Source of the DNA: Methylocystaceae bacterium
GTDB taxonomy: Bacteria > Pseudomonadota > Alphaproteobacteria > Rhodospirillales > Terasakiellaceae
Assembly: GCA_013373205.1 (NCBI GenBank)
Contig: JABXIG010000004.1
Location: 62,001 to 126,000, forward strand
DNA length: 64,000 bases
Direction of reading: 5' to 3'
This document shows positions 47,602-55,829 of the stretch, piece by piece. A program made the position numbers and the translations under genes. The first letter of the stretch is position 1. Each line of letters starts with the position of its first letter. Under the pieces are notes generated by a model, which was given only the letters and a program-made list of their open reading frames with translations, was not told the origin of the DNA and made no database searches.

Positions 47602-48726
47602 TTAAGCCTCAAACGAATTCATTATATTAATCATATATTTCATTTTTTCTTTCGATATAAATTCACTCACTGGGATCAAAACATGATCCGCAATGAAATC
47701 CTTTTCAAAAGAATAACGTGACTGCTCATTCTCAGGGCGGAAATCCCATTTATCTTCCAATGTTGACAGCAAAATGCCTTCTTGGAACATAAAATCTAAA
47801 AACTTCTGCCTTTCTATATTCTTTACTCTAGCAGGTAAACCAAACGGCACATTTTTTTCTGAAAATTCTGTATGCAACAACGTCACAAACCGAGACTGAA
47901 GATTTTCATGAACCATTTTGCTATTTGCAAGACGTTGTTCTATCAATGCACCATATGGAAAAATACTTTCTATTTGACGCGATTGATCACTTTGAACATG
48001 CACGTCTATCTGGGTATTGATAAAATGATAATAAGCCTCATACCAATCTGACAGATGCTGCAAATGTATTTTCGCCTCTGTCATAGATTTACTTTCATAT
48101 AAATCACGACACGCTTTCAAATGCTTTTCAAAAGCATTTAAAGCCTGTGTTGGTAAGGGTGGGTAGTCTGTTTCTGTAAGCGATACATCAATATCGTCAT
48201 AGCATGAAACAAGTAAAGCGCCATCTCCCACAGGAATGATCTTATTAAACGAATAGAGTGCCAAATCAGCTTGTTCAGCCAAATAACGCCCATCATCGTC
48301 TTTTACAAATGGGGCATGTGCAAAATCTTCTAGAATATAAGCATTTTCACCTGACAAAATGGACCTCAAACTAGGTGTCCATCCGCTATATCCAAAATAA
48401 TGTATCAAAACAAATAAAGTCGGCCCGTTATGTTGAGAAAGTATTTTTCCCACATCAGAAACATCCGGTGTCAATTGCTCTGTCAACTTGTAGAACTGAA
48501 CCTCTACGTTTGCCTGAAGAAAAGGTTTCAATACCCCTTCTGCAACATAGCACGGCATTAAGACAGTGGTTTTTTCTGCATCTGGTAAACGTGAAATTAA
48601 ATGCCAAAGTGCAGATCGTCCTGTGGCCAACCGTGCAGAAGATGTATCTCCTTGAGGAACTGGTAATTCACAATCATCTGCCTGCAAATTATTGAAATCA
48701 GTATATTTTCTCAATAAAGTAATCAT
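47602..48726 (-). CDS. Divergent DegT-family PLP aminotransferase
   Basis: A 374-residue protein with DegT features but weak overall resemblance. LATGRSALWHLI stands for the cofactor segment, EDFAHAPFV for the Asp strand, and the likely Schiff-base Lys lies in YSFNKIIPVGDG. There the loop before Lys is two residues shorter than in LegC, but the Lys-to-Gly spacing is the same. It overlaps neuC by 4 bases (ATGA) and precedes neuB. It is placed to act on the same pathway; the substrate is unknown. Confidence 0.7.
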   Translation of the reverse strand: MITLLRKYTDFNNLQADDCELPVPQGDTSSARLATGRSALWHLISRLPDAEKTTVLMPCYVAEGVLKPFLQANVEVQFYKLTEQLTPDVSDVGKILSQHNGPTLFVLIHYFGYSGWTPSLRSILSGENAYILEDFAHAPFVKDDDGRYLAEQADLALYSFNKIIPVGDGALLVSCYDDIDVSLTETDYPPLPTQALNAFEKHLKACRDLYESKSMTEAKIHLQHLSDWYEAYYHFINTQIDVHVQSDQSRQIESIFPYGALIEQRLANSKMVHENLQSRFVTLLHTEFSEKNVPFGLPARVKNIERQKFLDFMFQEGILLSTLEDKWDFRPENEQSRYSFEKDFIADHVLIPVSEFISKEKMKYMINIMNSFEA

Positions 48727-49898
48727 TGCGTTGGCACGTCATAAAAGTGCTTCATCACCAAATGATCATAATTTTCTATTTTTGCTATTTCCTGCATCAT
48801 GAGTTGCGCACAATCACCCTGTTTATAGGGATTGAGAACCTCTTGTTTACCAAACTCAAGTGCTGCCATTATGGCCTTATAGATATCACCAGTTTCTGCC
48901 TGACAATTAAAAACAGACCTTGCGCGCAACCGGCCTTCTTGGCGATTGCCTATATTAACTGTTGGAATTTTAAAAGAAGGTGCCTCATAGAGACCACTTG
49001 AAGAGTTACCGATCACTACATCCATATGCTTTAAGCAACCCCAATATCGCTCCTGCCCGAGTGAACTAAACACATGAACATTGGAACGGGTTTGCGCATA
49101 ACGATTAAGCAACTCTATGATCGCTCGTCCACCTGTATCAGCATTTGGCAAAGTAATTATAATTTCATCATGCTGATCCAAAAGATCCAACGCCTTCAAA
49201 AGTTCATTAAGCTGATCTTCAGACGATACATTATTCAATGTAACAGGATGAAAAGTTACAAGAAAATTTCGTTTTCCAAATTCAAAGCCAAGTTTTGTAG
49301 CAAGATCATCTTTACCAATAATTTCAGCTCTTTTTATGAAATCTAGACCAGGACTCCCAACATTAAAAATGTGGGTAGGGTCTTCACCCATATACTGCAG
49401 CCTTTTCACCGCTTCTTCATTCGTGGCAAAATGTAAATGGGACATCTTGCTTATACTGTGACGCATTGCCTCATCAAACGCGCCGACCGTCACGTCACCT
49501 CCACCAATGTGCCCAACAGGAATTTTTAGAAACAAAGCAGCTTGTGCCGCAGCAAAAATTTCAAACCGATCGCCCAGAAGCATAATCAAGTCCGGTTGCA
49601 AATTTTGAAAAGCATCGGCGAAACCAATAACCCCTAACCCAGTTGATTTTGCAATACCAACCGCATGATCTGACGACAATAAGGTTTCAACTCTCGCTGA
49701 AATTTCAAAACCATCCTCTTCAATCTTTTCCACCGTCATACCAAATTCGGGGGACAGGTGCATGCCGGTTACAACCAGTTGAAGATCAAATGCCGGATGT
49801 CTTTCAACTTCTACCATAAAATAATATAACAAGCCGTAATCTGCTCGACTACCTGTTACTACACAAATTTTACGTTTTTTATCAAGTGATTGAACCAT
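48723..49898 (-). CDS. neuC: Hydrolysing nucleotide-sugar 2-epimerase, NeuC/LegG family
   Basis: A GT-B-like 2-epimerase of 391 residues: VVTGSRADYGLLYYFM, LLGDRFEIFAAA, GHIGGGD and GNSSSGLYEAP. It removes the nucleotide and inverts C2 to give the free sugar used by the NeuB/LegI synthase. In a locus with legB and legC it probably works on the GDP- or UDP-diacetamido sugar as LegG. The family call is firm. Confidence 0.9.
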   Translation of the reverse strand: MVQSLDKKRKICVVTGSRADYGLLYYFMVEVERHPAFDLQLVVTGMHLSPEFGMTVEKIEEDGFEISARVETLLSSDHAVGIAKSTGLGVIGFADAFQNLQPDLIMLLGDRFEIFAAAQAALFLKIPVGHIGGGDVTVGAFDEAMRHSISKMSHLHFATNEEAVKRLQYMGEDPTHIFNVGSPGLDFIKRAEIIGKDDLATKLGFEFGKRNFLVTFHPVTLNNVSSEDQLNELLKALDLLDQHDEIIITLPNADTGGRAIIELLNRYAQTRSNVHVFSSLGQERYWGCLKHMDVVIGNSSSGLYEAPSFKIPTVNIGNRQEGRLRARSVFNCQAETGDIYKAIMAALEFGKQEVLNPYKQGDCAQLMMQEIAKIENYDHLVMKHFYDVPTQ

Positions 49899-49931
49899 AT
49901 TTCACAATTTCAACTTTCAAATATTGCAAGA

Positions 49932-50786
49932 TTACCAAGCCGAACGGCCACCATCCATGACAATATTCTGACCATTCATATAGCGCGATGCACGAGAGCA
50001 TAAAAATTGAACGGCCGCACGATATTCATCTCGTTCCGCCATTCGCCCCATTGGAATGAGGTCCGTCAATTTTTGCACAAAATCATCATTTTGCCCATTA
50101 AACACCCCCCCAGGAGACAGCGCATTTGAACGCACCCCCTGATCGGCCCAATATGTCGCAATATAACGCGTCAAGCCAACAAGGCCTGTCTTGATGACTG
50201 AATAAGTAACCGGTTTTACTGGTTGCTGATGTAAGGGTAATCCATCTTTTTCATATAATCGCTGGTCCGGCGCAAAAACAGATAAATCCGATGCAATATT
50301 TAAAATGACACCGTCTTTTTCATTTGCCGCCATTTTAGCACCAAAAACCTGCGTACATAAAAAAGCACCGGTTAAACCAACTGCAATCTGCATATCCCAT
50401 TGATCCTGCGGAAAATGTTCCAGCCGAGACGTTTCTTCAAGTCCTTGATCAGCGCGCACTTTAGGGTCAATAGCAGCATTATTAACCAAAATATCAACAT
50501 GCTGATTTTTTTCATCTAATTGATCCGCAACTTTTTGGATCGAAGATAAATCTGCAACATCCATTACATATGTGGATATTAAGGATTTGTCAAAATCTTG
50601 ACCTAAAACATCTTTTGCCTGCTTCAATGATTCAGCATATTTATCCGTTAAAATAACCCCGCAACCACTTTCTAATAAGGCAGCACTATGTTCGCGCCCT
50701 AATAAACCAGCAGCGCCCGTAATTAAAGCACAAGAACCTGTCAGATCAAATTTTTCATTAGCGCAAGTCATTTTTATGTCTTTCAT
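49932..50786 (-). CDS. SDR, PtmA-like
   Basis: A classical SDR of 284 residues: LITGAAGLLGREH (20-32), NNAAIDP and catalytic YSVIK. The leading GSCALITGAAGLLG and the LYEKDGLP insert resemble PtmA, an oxidoreductase in Campylobacter legionaminic-type flagellin loci. It is the last gene of the compact ulosonic module. Substrate not known. Confidence 0.82.
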   Translation of the reverse strand: MKDIKMTCANEKFDLTGSCALITGAAGLLGREHSAALLESGCGVILTDKYAESLKQAKDVLGQDFDKSLISTYVMDVADLSSIQKVADQLDEKNQHVDILVNNAAIDPKVRADQGLEETSRLEHFPQDQWDMQIAVGLTGAFLCTQVFGAKMAANEKDGVILNIASDLSVFAPDQRLYEKDGLPLHQQPVKPVTYSVIKTGLVGLTRYIATYWADQGVRSNALSPGGVFNGQNDDFVQKLTDLIPMGRMAERDEYRAAVQFLCSRASRYMNGQNIVMDGGRSAW

Positions 50787-50791
50787 AACTA

Positions 50792-51550
50792 TTATGAACG
50801 TGTCTGGCCACCATCAAGCGTCCAGACTTGGCCCGTTGCAAATGAAGCTTTAGAGGAAGCCAAGAATGCAACAAGTTCTGCGACCTCGTTTGGATCACCT
50901 AAACGTTTCAATGCCACATTTTCAGCTAACATTGCTTCAACGGCTTCTGAGTTTTCTGCCATTTTACGTGCCCAAACAGAGGTTTCAAATAAAACATTAC
51001 CAACAGCAATAGCATTGATCCGAATACCGTCTGCACCCAACGGCCGTGAAATTGCACTGACATAAGCATTTAATGCCGCCTTTGCAGCACTATAGGTCAC
51101 AGGCGCTCCAGGGATCGTTTCAACGCCACAAATTGAAGAAATACAGACAATGGTAGGCACATCCGACATAGCCAACAAAGGCGATGCGGCTTCAACCATA
51201 TTTGTTGTGCTCCAAAAATTGACATCAAAAACTCTACGCCATTCATCGTAGGTTTCCTGCCCTGGCGGCACGGAAGAACCGCTGCCCACGTTGCACACCA
51301 AAATATCCAACTGGCCAATATTTTTCTGGACTCTCTTTAAAATCGCTTTTGCCTGATGTGGATCACAGACATCCCCCGCGAACGCTTCTGCCTGATCAAG
51401 ACTAGCTGCAACATTCTGGCACATTTTTTCAGAGCGAGAGTTAATAATAACCTGACAGCCTTGCGCGCTTAATTTGTTTGCAATCGCCAAACCAATTCCT
51501 TTTGTAGAACCAGTCACCAACGCAACTTTTCCCCTCAGGTCAGGCGCCAT
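50792..51550 (-). CDS. SDR family oxidoreductase
   Basis: A 252-residue classical SDR with TGSTKGIGLAIA (14-25), CNVGSGS in place of the usual NNAG, Ser of SSICGVE and catalytic YSAAK, and the typical C-terminal DGGQTRS. It overlaps the epimerase gene upstream by 11 bases and lies 5 bases from the PtmA-like gene. Probably oxidises or reduces a sugar intermediate of the module. Confidence 0.84.
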   Translation of the reverse strand: MAPDLRGKVALVTGSTKGIGLAIANKLSAQGCQVIINSRSEKMCQNVAASLDQAEAFAGDVCDPHQAKAILKRVQKNIGQLDILVCNVGSGSSVPPGQETYDEWRRVFDVNFWSTTNMVEAASPLLAMSDVPTIVCISSICGVETIPGAPVTYSAAKAALNAYVSAISRPLGADGIRINAIAVGNVLFETSVWARKMAENSEAVEAMLAENVALKRLGDPNEVAELVAFLASSKASFATGQVWTLDGGQTRS

Positions 51551-52385
51551 TTTCGCTAATCCAGCTTGCTGTCATATCCCTAAATTTTTGCAAAATACCG
51601 AGATGATCCTCATCCTGAGCCCGTGCTGTTTGCAAAATATAATTCCCTTGATATCCAACCTCGGATAAACATGCAAAAACTGCGTCGAAATCAGCATTTC
51701 CCGTTCCGAGCGCAACCGTTGTTCCACCTAGAACTCTGTCTTTGATATGAACATTGACAATTCGTTCACCATAGGCGGTAATTTCTTCTGTCGGATCAAA
51801 CCCCAGTGCAGCACTATTGCCCGTATCATAATTAACACCAAATACATCGGCATCCAGACGCGCAATAAAGCGGGCAAGTTCAGCAGGTGCAAAGTCAGAT
51901 TCAAAGATCACTTTAAGTTTCTTTGCTTTAAAGAAATCCATTTCGCCTTGCAAAAACGTGACCAGAGCATCTTCTTGCGCCTTATTTTCCACACTGCCAT
52001 TGTCAACCAAGGGCACGACAATCATTGTGATACCAATAGAGGCACAAGCCTCTGAAATAGCAAGAAAATCACCTTTTAGACTTTCCTGCTCAGCGCCCTG
52101 TGCCTTCCAAAAAGGAGATTGCATAAAGCAATCCCCTGTCAAAGATGGAATGGTAAAGTCATGTGCGCGCATTAATGTACAGATTTCTTGCTGGTCTTGC
52201 GGACGCATAAGCGGATTATCGTAAAGCCTATTTTGATCCAGCGTCCATTCCATCATTTTCAGATCAATACTGCTCGCCTCAGAAATTTCCTGACGCCAGT
52301 TATCCCAAGGGAAACTCTGAATTAATCCATCGACGATCGGTGACAAACGCCCCTGCATAAAACCAATACGTTGCTGCGCGGACAT
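51540..52385 (-). CDS. Sugar-phosphate isomerase/epimerase, xylose-isomerase-like TIM barrel
   Basis: The 281 residues have RIGFMQGRLSP at the start, VIFESDF, VNYDTGNSAALG and NVHIKDR, which supply the metal-binding Glu, Asp and His expected in this family. Members interconvert ketose or ketose-phosphate epimers. It is 5 bases after the NeuB-like gene. It may shape the aldose or ketose that enters the synthase reaction. Substrate unknown. Confidence 0.82.
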   Translation of the reverse strand: MSAQQRIGFMQGRLSPIVDGLIQSFPWDNWRQEISEASSIDLKMMEWTLDQNRLYDNPLMRPQDQQEICTLMRAHDFTIPSLTGDCFMQSPFWKAQGAEQESLKGDFLAISEACASIGITMIVVPLVDNGSVENKAQEDALVTFLQGEMDFFKAKKLKVIFESDFAPAELARFIARLDADVFGVNYDTGNSAALGFDPTEEITAYGERIVNVHIKDRVLGGTTVALGTGNADFDAVFACLSEVGYQGNYILQTARAQDEDHLGILQKFRDMTASWISENGA

Positions 52386-52390
52386 ATCAA

Positions 52391-53230
52391 TTAACCTGCC
52401 ACGTCCAAACGCAGCTTTTCACGAACAGATTGTTCAGCCTCAGTAATGTCTTTACGGCCTGTCCCCAAAATAGCAGGTACTTCACGCAGAACATCGACAA
52501 ACTTTTTCAACGCGTGTACTTCGACAGAAGCCGCTTGGTCTGAGCCATACATCGCACGGTTCAAAGTAATATGACGTTCAATAACGCTCGCCCCCAAAAC
52601 GGCTGCCGGAAGACAAACAGCAATCAAAGAGGTCTCATGCCCAGAATATCCGACATTGCAGCCATAGCGATCTCGTAACATTGGAATGCAGTTCAGATTA
52701 GCATTCTCAACTTCCATCGGATAAGTGCTGTTACAATGCATCAGTTCAAAAGGACAATTCGCTGCTTTAAACAGCTCCACAACCTCATCAATTTCTTCGA
52801 TCGTCGCCATACCTGTTGAAATGTATGTTTTTCGACCTTCTGAAGCAATTTCCTTCAACAAAGGCTTGTGACCTAACATGGCAGAAGCAACTTTATTAAA
52901 CGGTAAATTAAACTTTTGCAGGAATTTTTGCGCAGGGACGTCCCATGCAGAAGCGGACCAGTCGATGCCCAGTTCTTTACAATAAGCATCAATTTCTTCG
53001 TATTCTGCTTGGCCAAATTCTAAGCCACGCTTTTGCTCACCTTGTGTTGTGCCCCATGGGCTTTCACGAGGGCTATCGAGGAACTCCTGAGTATACACTT
53101 CTTCAATTGTGCGTTTCTGGAATTTAACCGCATCAAAACCAGAATCTGACGCTGCCTTAATCAATTCTTTTGCTATTTTCATGTCGCCATTATGGTTAAT
53201 GCCGATTTCAGCAATTAGATATAAGCTCAT
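52391..53230 (-). CDS. NeuB-family synthase lacking the SAF domain
   Basis: A 279-residue NeuB barrel: IAEIGINHNGD (6-16), DAVKFQKR, GTTQGEQKRGLEFG, ASAWDVPAQKF and YSGHETSL. It stops after the barrel, so the C-terminal SAF domain of LegI and NeuB is missing. Relatives with this form and a KdsC-like phosphatase beside them use phosphorylated sugars, as in KDN-9-phosphate synthesis. It is the core of a second ulosonic pathway here, acting on a phosphosugar plus phosphoenolpyruvate. Confidence 0.86.
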   Translation of the reverse strand: MSLYLIAEIGINHNGDMKIAKELIKAASDSGFDAVKFQKRTIEEVYTQEFLDSPRESPWGTTQGEQKRGLEFGQAEYEEIDAYCKELGIDWSASAWDVPAQKFLQKFNLPFNKVASAMLGHKPLLKEIASEGRKTYISTGMATIEEIDEVVELFKAANCPFELMHCNSTYPMEVENANLNCIPMLRDRYGCNVGYSGHETSLIAVCLPAAVLGASVIERHITLNRAMYGSDQAASVEVHALKKFVDVLREVPAILGTGRKDITEAEQSVREKLRLDVAG

Positions 53231-53765
53231 CGAGTTCCCTATCTGTCATTGTGTTTATACGAAGCAATTTTTCAACAAATGCACGAACAAAGCCTTCGCC
53301 ACCACGTTCATGCAAAACCAAATCCGCAATTTCTAAAATTTTATCATGCGCATCTGATGGGGCCACACCATAACTAGCTTTGCGCATCAATGGCAAGTCA
53401 TTTAAGTCATTTCCAATATAGATAAAACCTTCCCAATGGTCCGCTTGAGACAGCTTCTTATTTTTAAGGTAGTTATCCATAAAATCTAATTTATTGTCGG
53501 TCGCGTTCTGGCAGATAATTTTTAATTTCTTTGCACGCTGTTGCACGACAGCATTCGTTTCTTTCGAAAGAATCATTATGTCTTTCGTCAGTTTTCCCTG
53601 TTTTTGAAAATAGCGCACAAAGTCGAAAGCAAGACCATCGCCGCGATCACAACGTACACTTTCAGATCCATCTTCCTTTACCCAAACTTTGTTATCAGTA
53701 AAGATCCCATCAAAATCAAAAGCAATGGTATGAATGCTGGCCAGTTCGGGCAACGGTTTACTCAA
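53208..53765 (-). CDS. KdsC-like HAD phosphatase
   Basis: A single-domain HAD protein of 185 residues. Asp17 and Asp19 of FDFDGIFTDNKV are the nucleophile and acid, and IYIGNDLNDLPLM holds the metal-binding Asp residues, as in Kdo-8-phosphate and KDN-9-phosphate phosphatases. I place the start at TTG 53765 because GGGAG lies 7 bases upstream; a TTG six codons earlier has no ribosome site. It overlaps the synthase gene by 23 bases and gmhA by 8. It should dephosphorylate the product of the NeuB-like enzyme. Confidence 0.85.
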   Translation of the reverse strand: MSKPLPELASIHTIAFDFDGIFTDNKVWVKEDGSESVRCDRGDGLAFDFVRYFQKQGKLTKDIMILSKETNAVVQQRAKKLKIICQNATDNKLDFMDNYLKNKKLSQADHWEGFIYIGNDLNDLPLMRKASYGVAPSDAHDKILEIADLVLHERGGEGFVRAFVEKLLRINTMTDRELDELISNC

Positions 53766-54348
53766 AACCCAGCTCCCGTTCAATCAGTTCACAGAACATA
53801 TGACCAATAAAGATGTGAGCTTCCTGAATACGTGCTGTTGTATTTGACGGAATTGTCAGTTCATGGGTTGCAAGATCCTTTATACTGCCCCCACCTTTAC
53901 CTAATAAGGCGATACTGATAATGCCCAGCTCATTCGCTGCCTTGACAGCGCGCAAGACATTCTCGCTATTGCCAGATGTAGAAATTGCGATCAAAATATC
54001 GCCTTCACGACCCACGGCTTTCACCTGACGATTAAAAATCTCGTCATAACCGTAATCATTCCCAATACAGGTTAAAACCGATGTGTCCGTTGTTAATGCA
54101 ACTGAACGCAAAGGCTCGCGGTTATTTTTAAAACGGCCAACAAGCTCGGCAGCTAGGTGTTGACTATCAGAAGCGCTGCCACCATTGCCACACCACATTA
54201 TCATTTTGTCATTTTTCAGAGCTTGAGCCATCAAAGAAGCCAATTCAGCAATTTTTTCTGACATTTCTTCTTTTACACGGACCATAACGTCTTGATGTTC
54301 ATCAAAGTGGTCATGCAGAACTTTTAAGGAATTCATTTGATTATCCAT
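53758..54348 (-). CDS. gmhA: Phosphoheptose isomerase, SIS domain, GmhA-type
   Basis: The 196-residue SIS protein has CGNGGSASDSQHLAAELVGR, TTDTSVLTCIGNDYG, ISTSGNSENV and ARIQEAHIFIGH, all GmhA signatures. GmhA isomerises sedoheptulose 7-phosphate to D-glycero-D-manno-heptose 7-phosphate. Starts at ATG 54348 or 54336 are both possible; the latter has GGA 7 bases upstream. No heptose kinase, phosphatase GmhB or ADP/GDP transferase for heptose is close, so its product may feed the NeuB-like synthase instead. Confidence 0.86.
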   Translation of the reverse strand: MDNQMNSLKVLHDHFDEHQDVMVRVKEEMSEKIAELASLMAQALKNDKMIMWCGNGGSASDSQHLAAELVGRFKNNREPLRSVALTTDTSVLTCIGNDYGYDEIFNRQVKAVGREGDILIAISTSGNSENVLRAVKAANELGIISIALLGKGGGSIKDLATHELTIPSNTTARIQEAHIFIGHMFCELIERELGFE

Positions 54349-54373
54349 ATAATTGATATCGTATTTACGTTGG

Positions 54374-55144
54374 TTACAGTCCTTTGATTGACCACCCGCC
54401 ATCAACAAACAATTCCTGTCCGGTCATGTATGCAGAAGCTTGTGAGGCCAAAAAAACACAGGTTCCAACAATGTCTATTGGGTCTCCCCATCTGGGCAGC
54501 ACCATATGGGAAAGCCGATCTTTGTACAAACTAGGATCATTGTAGCTTTTTTCCGTCATCGCTGTATGAATATACCCAGGTGCAATTGTATTTACACGGA
54601 TGTTATCCACACCATAATCCACTGCTAAAGCACGGCTAAGAGCACTAATCCCACCTTTTGAGGCAACATACCCCGGATTTCCAGGAAAACCGAGCTGGCT
54701 ATTAATGCTGGATATATTGATAATCGAACCTTGAGCCGTCTTTTTCATGTAGGGTATAGCCAACATACATGCTGAGTATGCACCCTGCAAATTCACCTGA
54801 ACAGTTTGATTAAATCGATCAGTTTCACTACCTTCTGATGATGGTGGCAAACTTATCCCAGCAGCATTTACTAAAATATCAATACGCCCGTACTTATCAA
54901 AGGCTTGCTGCATCACAGCTTGCAATCCAGACTCATCTGTCACATCACAAACCTGATAATGAACACGACCTTCATCACTTCTTTGAGGTATATGGGAACG
55001 TCCAAGACGAATAACCGTTGCCCCATATTCAGCAAGACCAAATGCCAGTGCCTCACCAACACCACGAGAGGCTCCCGTGACAATAGCGACCTTACCTTTT
55101 AAAGAAAATAAATCCGGTGCACCTGTATTATTTGTCAAGACCAT
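54374..55144 (-). CDS. SDR family oxidoreductase (third in the module)
   Basis: A 256-residue classical SDR: TGASRGVGEAL, NAAGISLPP, Ser in SSINSQLG, catalytic YVASK and a C-terminal DGGWSIKGL. It resembles gluconate 5-dehydrogenase and FabG-like enzymes. It overlaps the cytidylyltransferase gene by 17 bases. Role in the pathway unassigned. Confidence 0.84.
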   Translation of the reverse strand: MVLTNNTGAPDLFSLKGKVAIVTGASRGVGEALAFGLAEYGATVIRLGRSHIPQRSDEGRVHYQVCDVTDESGLQAVMQQAFDKYGRIDILVNAAGISLPPSSEGSETDRFNQTVQVNLQGAYSACMLAIPYMKKTAQGSIINISSINSQLGFPGNPGYVASKGGISALSRALAVDYGVDNIRVNTIAPGYIHTAMTEKSYNDPSLYKDRLSHMVLPRWGDPIDIVGTCVFLASQASAYMTGQELFVDGGWSIKGL

Positions 55145-55820
55145 GCCCTCTCATCAATGACTGGCAAATTTCAATATCACCCAGATCATCAATTTGTTGG
55201 CCTTTATATTTTTCCATCGCATAAGTCCCGATCTTGCCACTAAGTCGATTATTAAAATGGCGAATATCTTCCGGTCTAAACAGATAAAAAGAACCATTTT
55301 CCAGATATTTTTGCATCATATCCTGCCGACGCTGACGCGATCTATAATCGTAACTATCGGATTGCAACGAACCTTGTGATGTCTCACTCCATACCAAATA
55401 ATCTTCAATTTTAATCGAAGAAAATAAGCTATCCCAATTATTCTTCATCAATGCATCGTATGCATTATCAAAATCATGCGCTTCACGAATAGGGGATGTG
55501 GCCTGTAATCCAAAGGCCCAAGTGACCTCCCCTTCATTTTCTTCAATGACGTCTAAAGCATGGATCCAGGCCGACTCAGACGTTGCTGTATCATGTGAAA
55601 TATCATCAGGACGTTTAATCGTTTTCGCCCCTGCATTTTTAGAGACTTCCAAAATTTCATCGCTATCAGACGAAACCCAAACCGATTCAATACACGTCGC
55701 AGCCAAAGCCTGACGAATACTCCATTCAAGTAACGGACGTCCGCATACAGAAATTAAATTTTTCCCCGGTATACCTTTAGAGCCCCCTCGAGCTGGAATA
55801 ACCGCGACCACCTTACCCAT
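55128..55820 (-). CDS. CMP-ulosonate cytidylyltransferase (acylneuraminate type)
   Basis: A 230-residue cytidylyltransferase with PARGGSKGIPGKN, SSDSDEILEV and LQATSPIREAHDF. It would activate the ulosonic acid made by the NeuB-like and KdsC-like pair. Its place at the upstream end of the module, overlapping the SDR gene, links it to that pathway rather than to legBC. Confidence 0.87.
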   Translation of the reverse strand: MGKVVAVIPARGGSKGIPGKNLISVCGRPLLEWSIRQALAATCIESVWVSSDSDEILEVSKNAGAKTIKRPDDISHDTATSESAWIHALDVIEENEGEVTWAFGLQATSPIREAHDFDNAYDALMKNNWDSLFSSIKIEDYLVWSETSQGSLQSDSYDYRSRQRRQDMMQKYLENGSFYLFRPEDIRHFNNRLSGKIGTYAMEKYKGQQIDDLGDIEICQSLMRGHGLDK

Positions 55821-55829
55821 TAAAATACC

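Noticed and set aside
36581-55820. A flagellin-glycosylation island
   Set aside because: The sugar genes resemble those of flagellin loci, but there is no flagellin, Maf/DUF115 or other flagellar gene in the window, whereas a Wzy-like gene and many glycosyltransferases are present.
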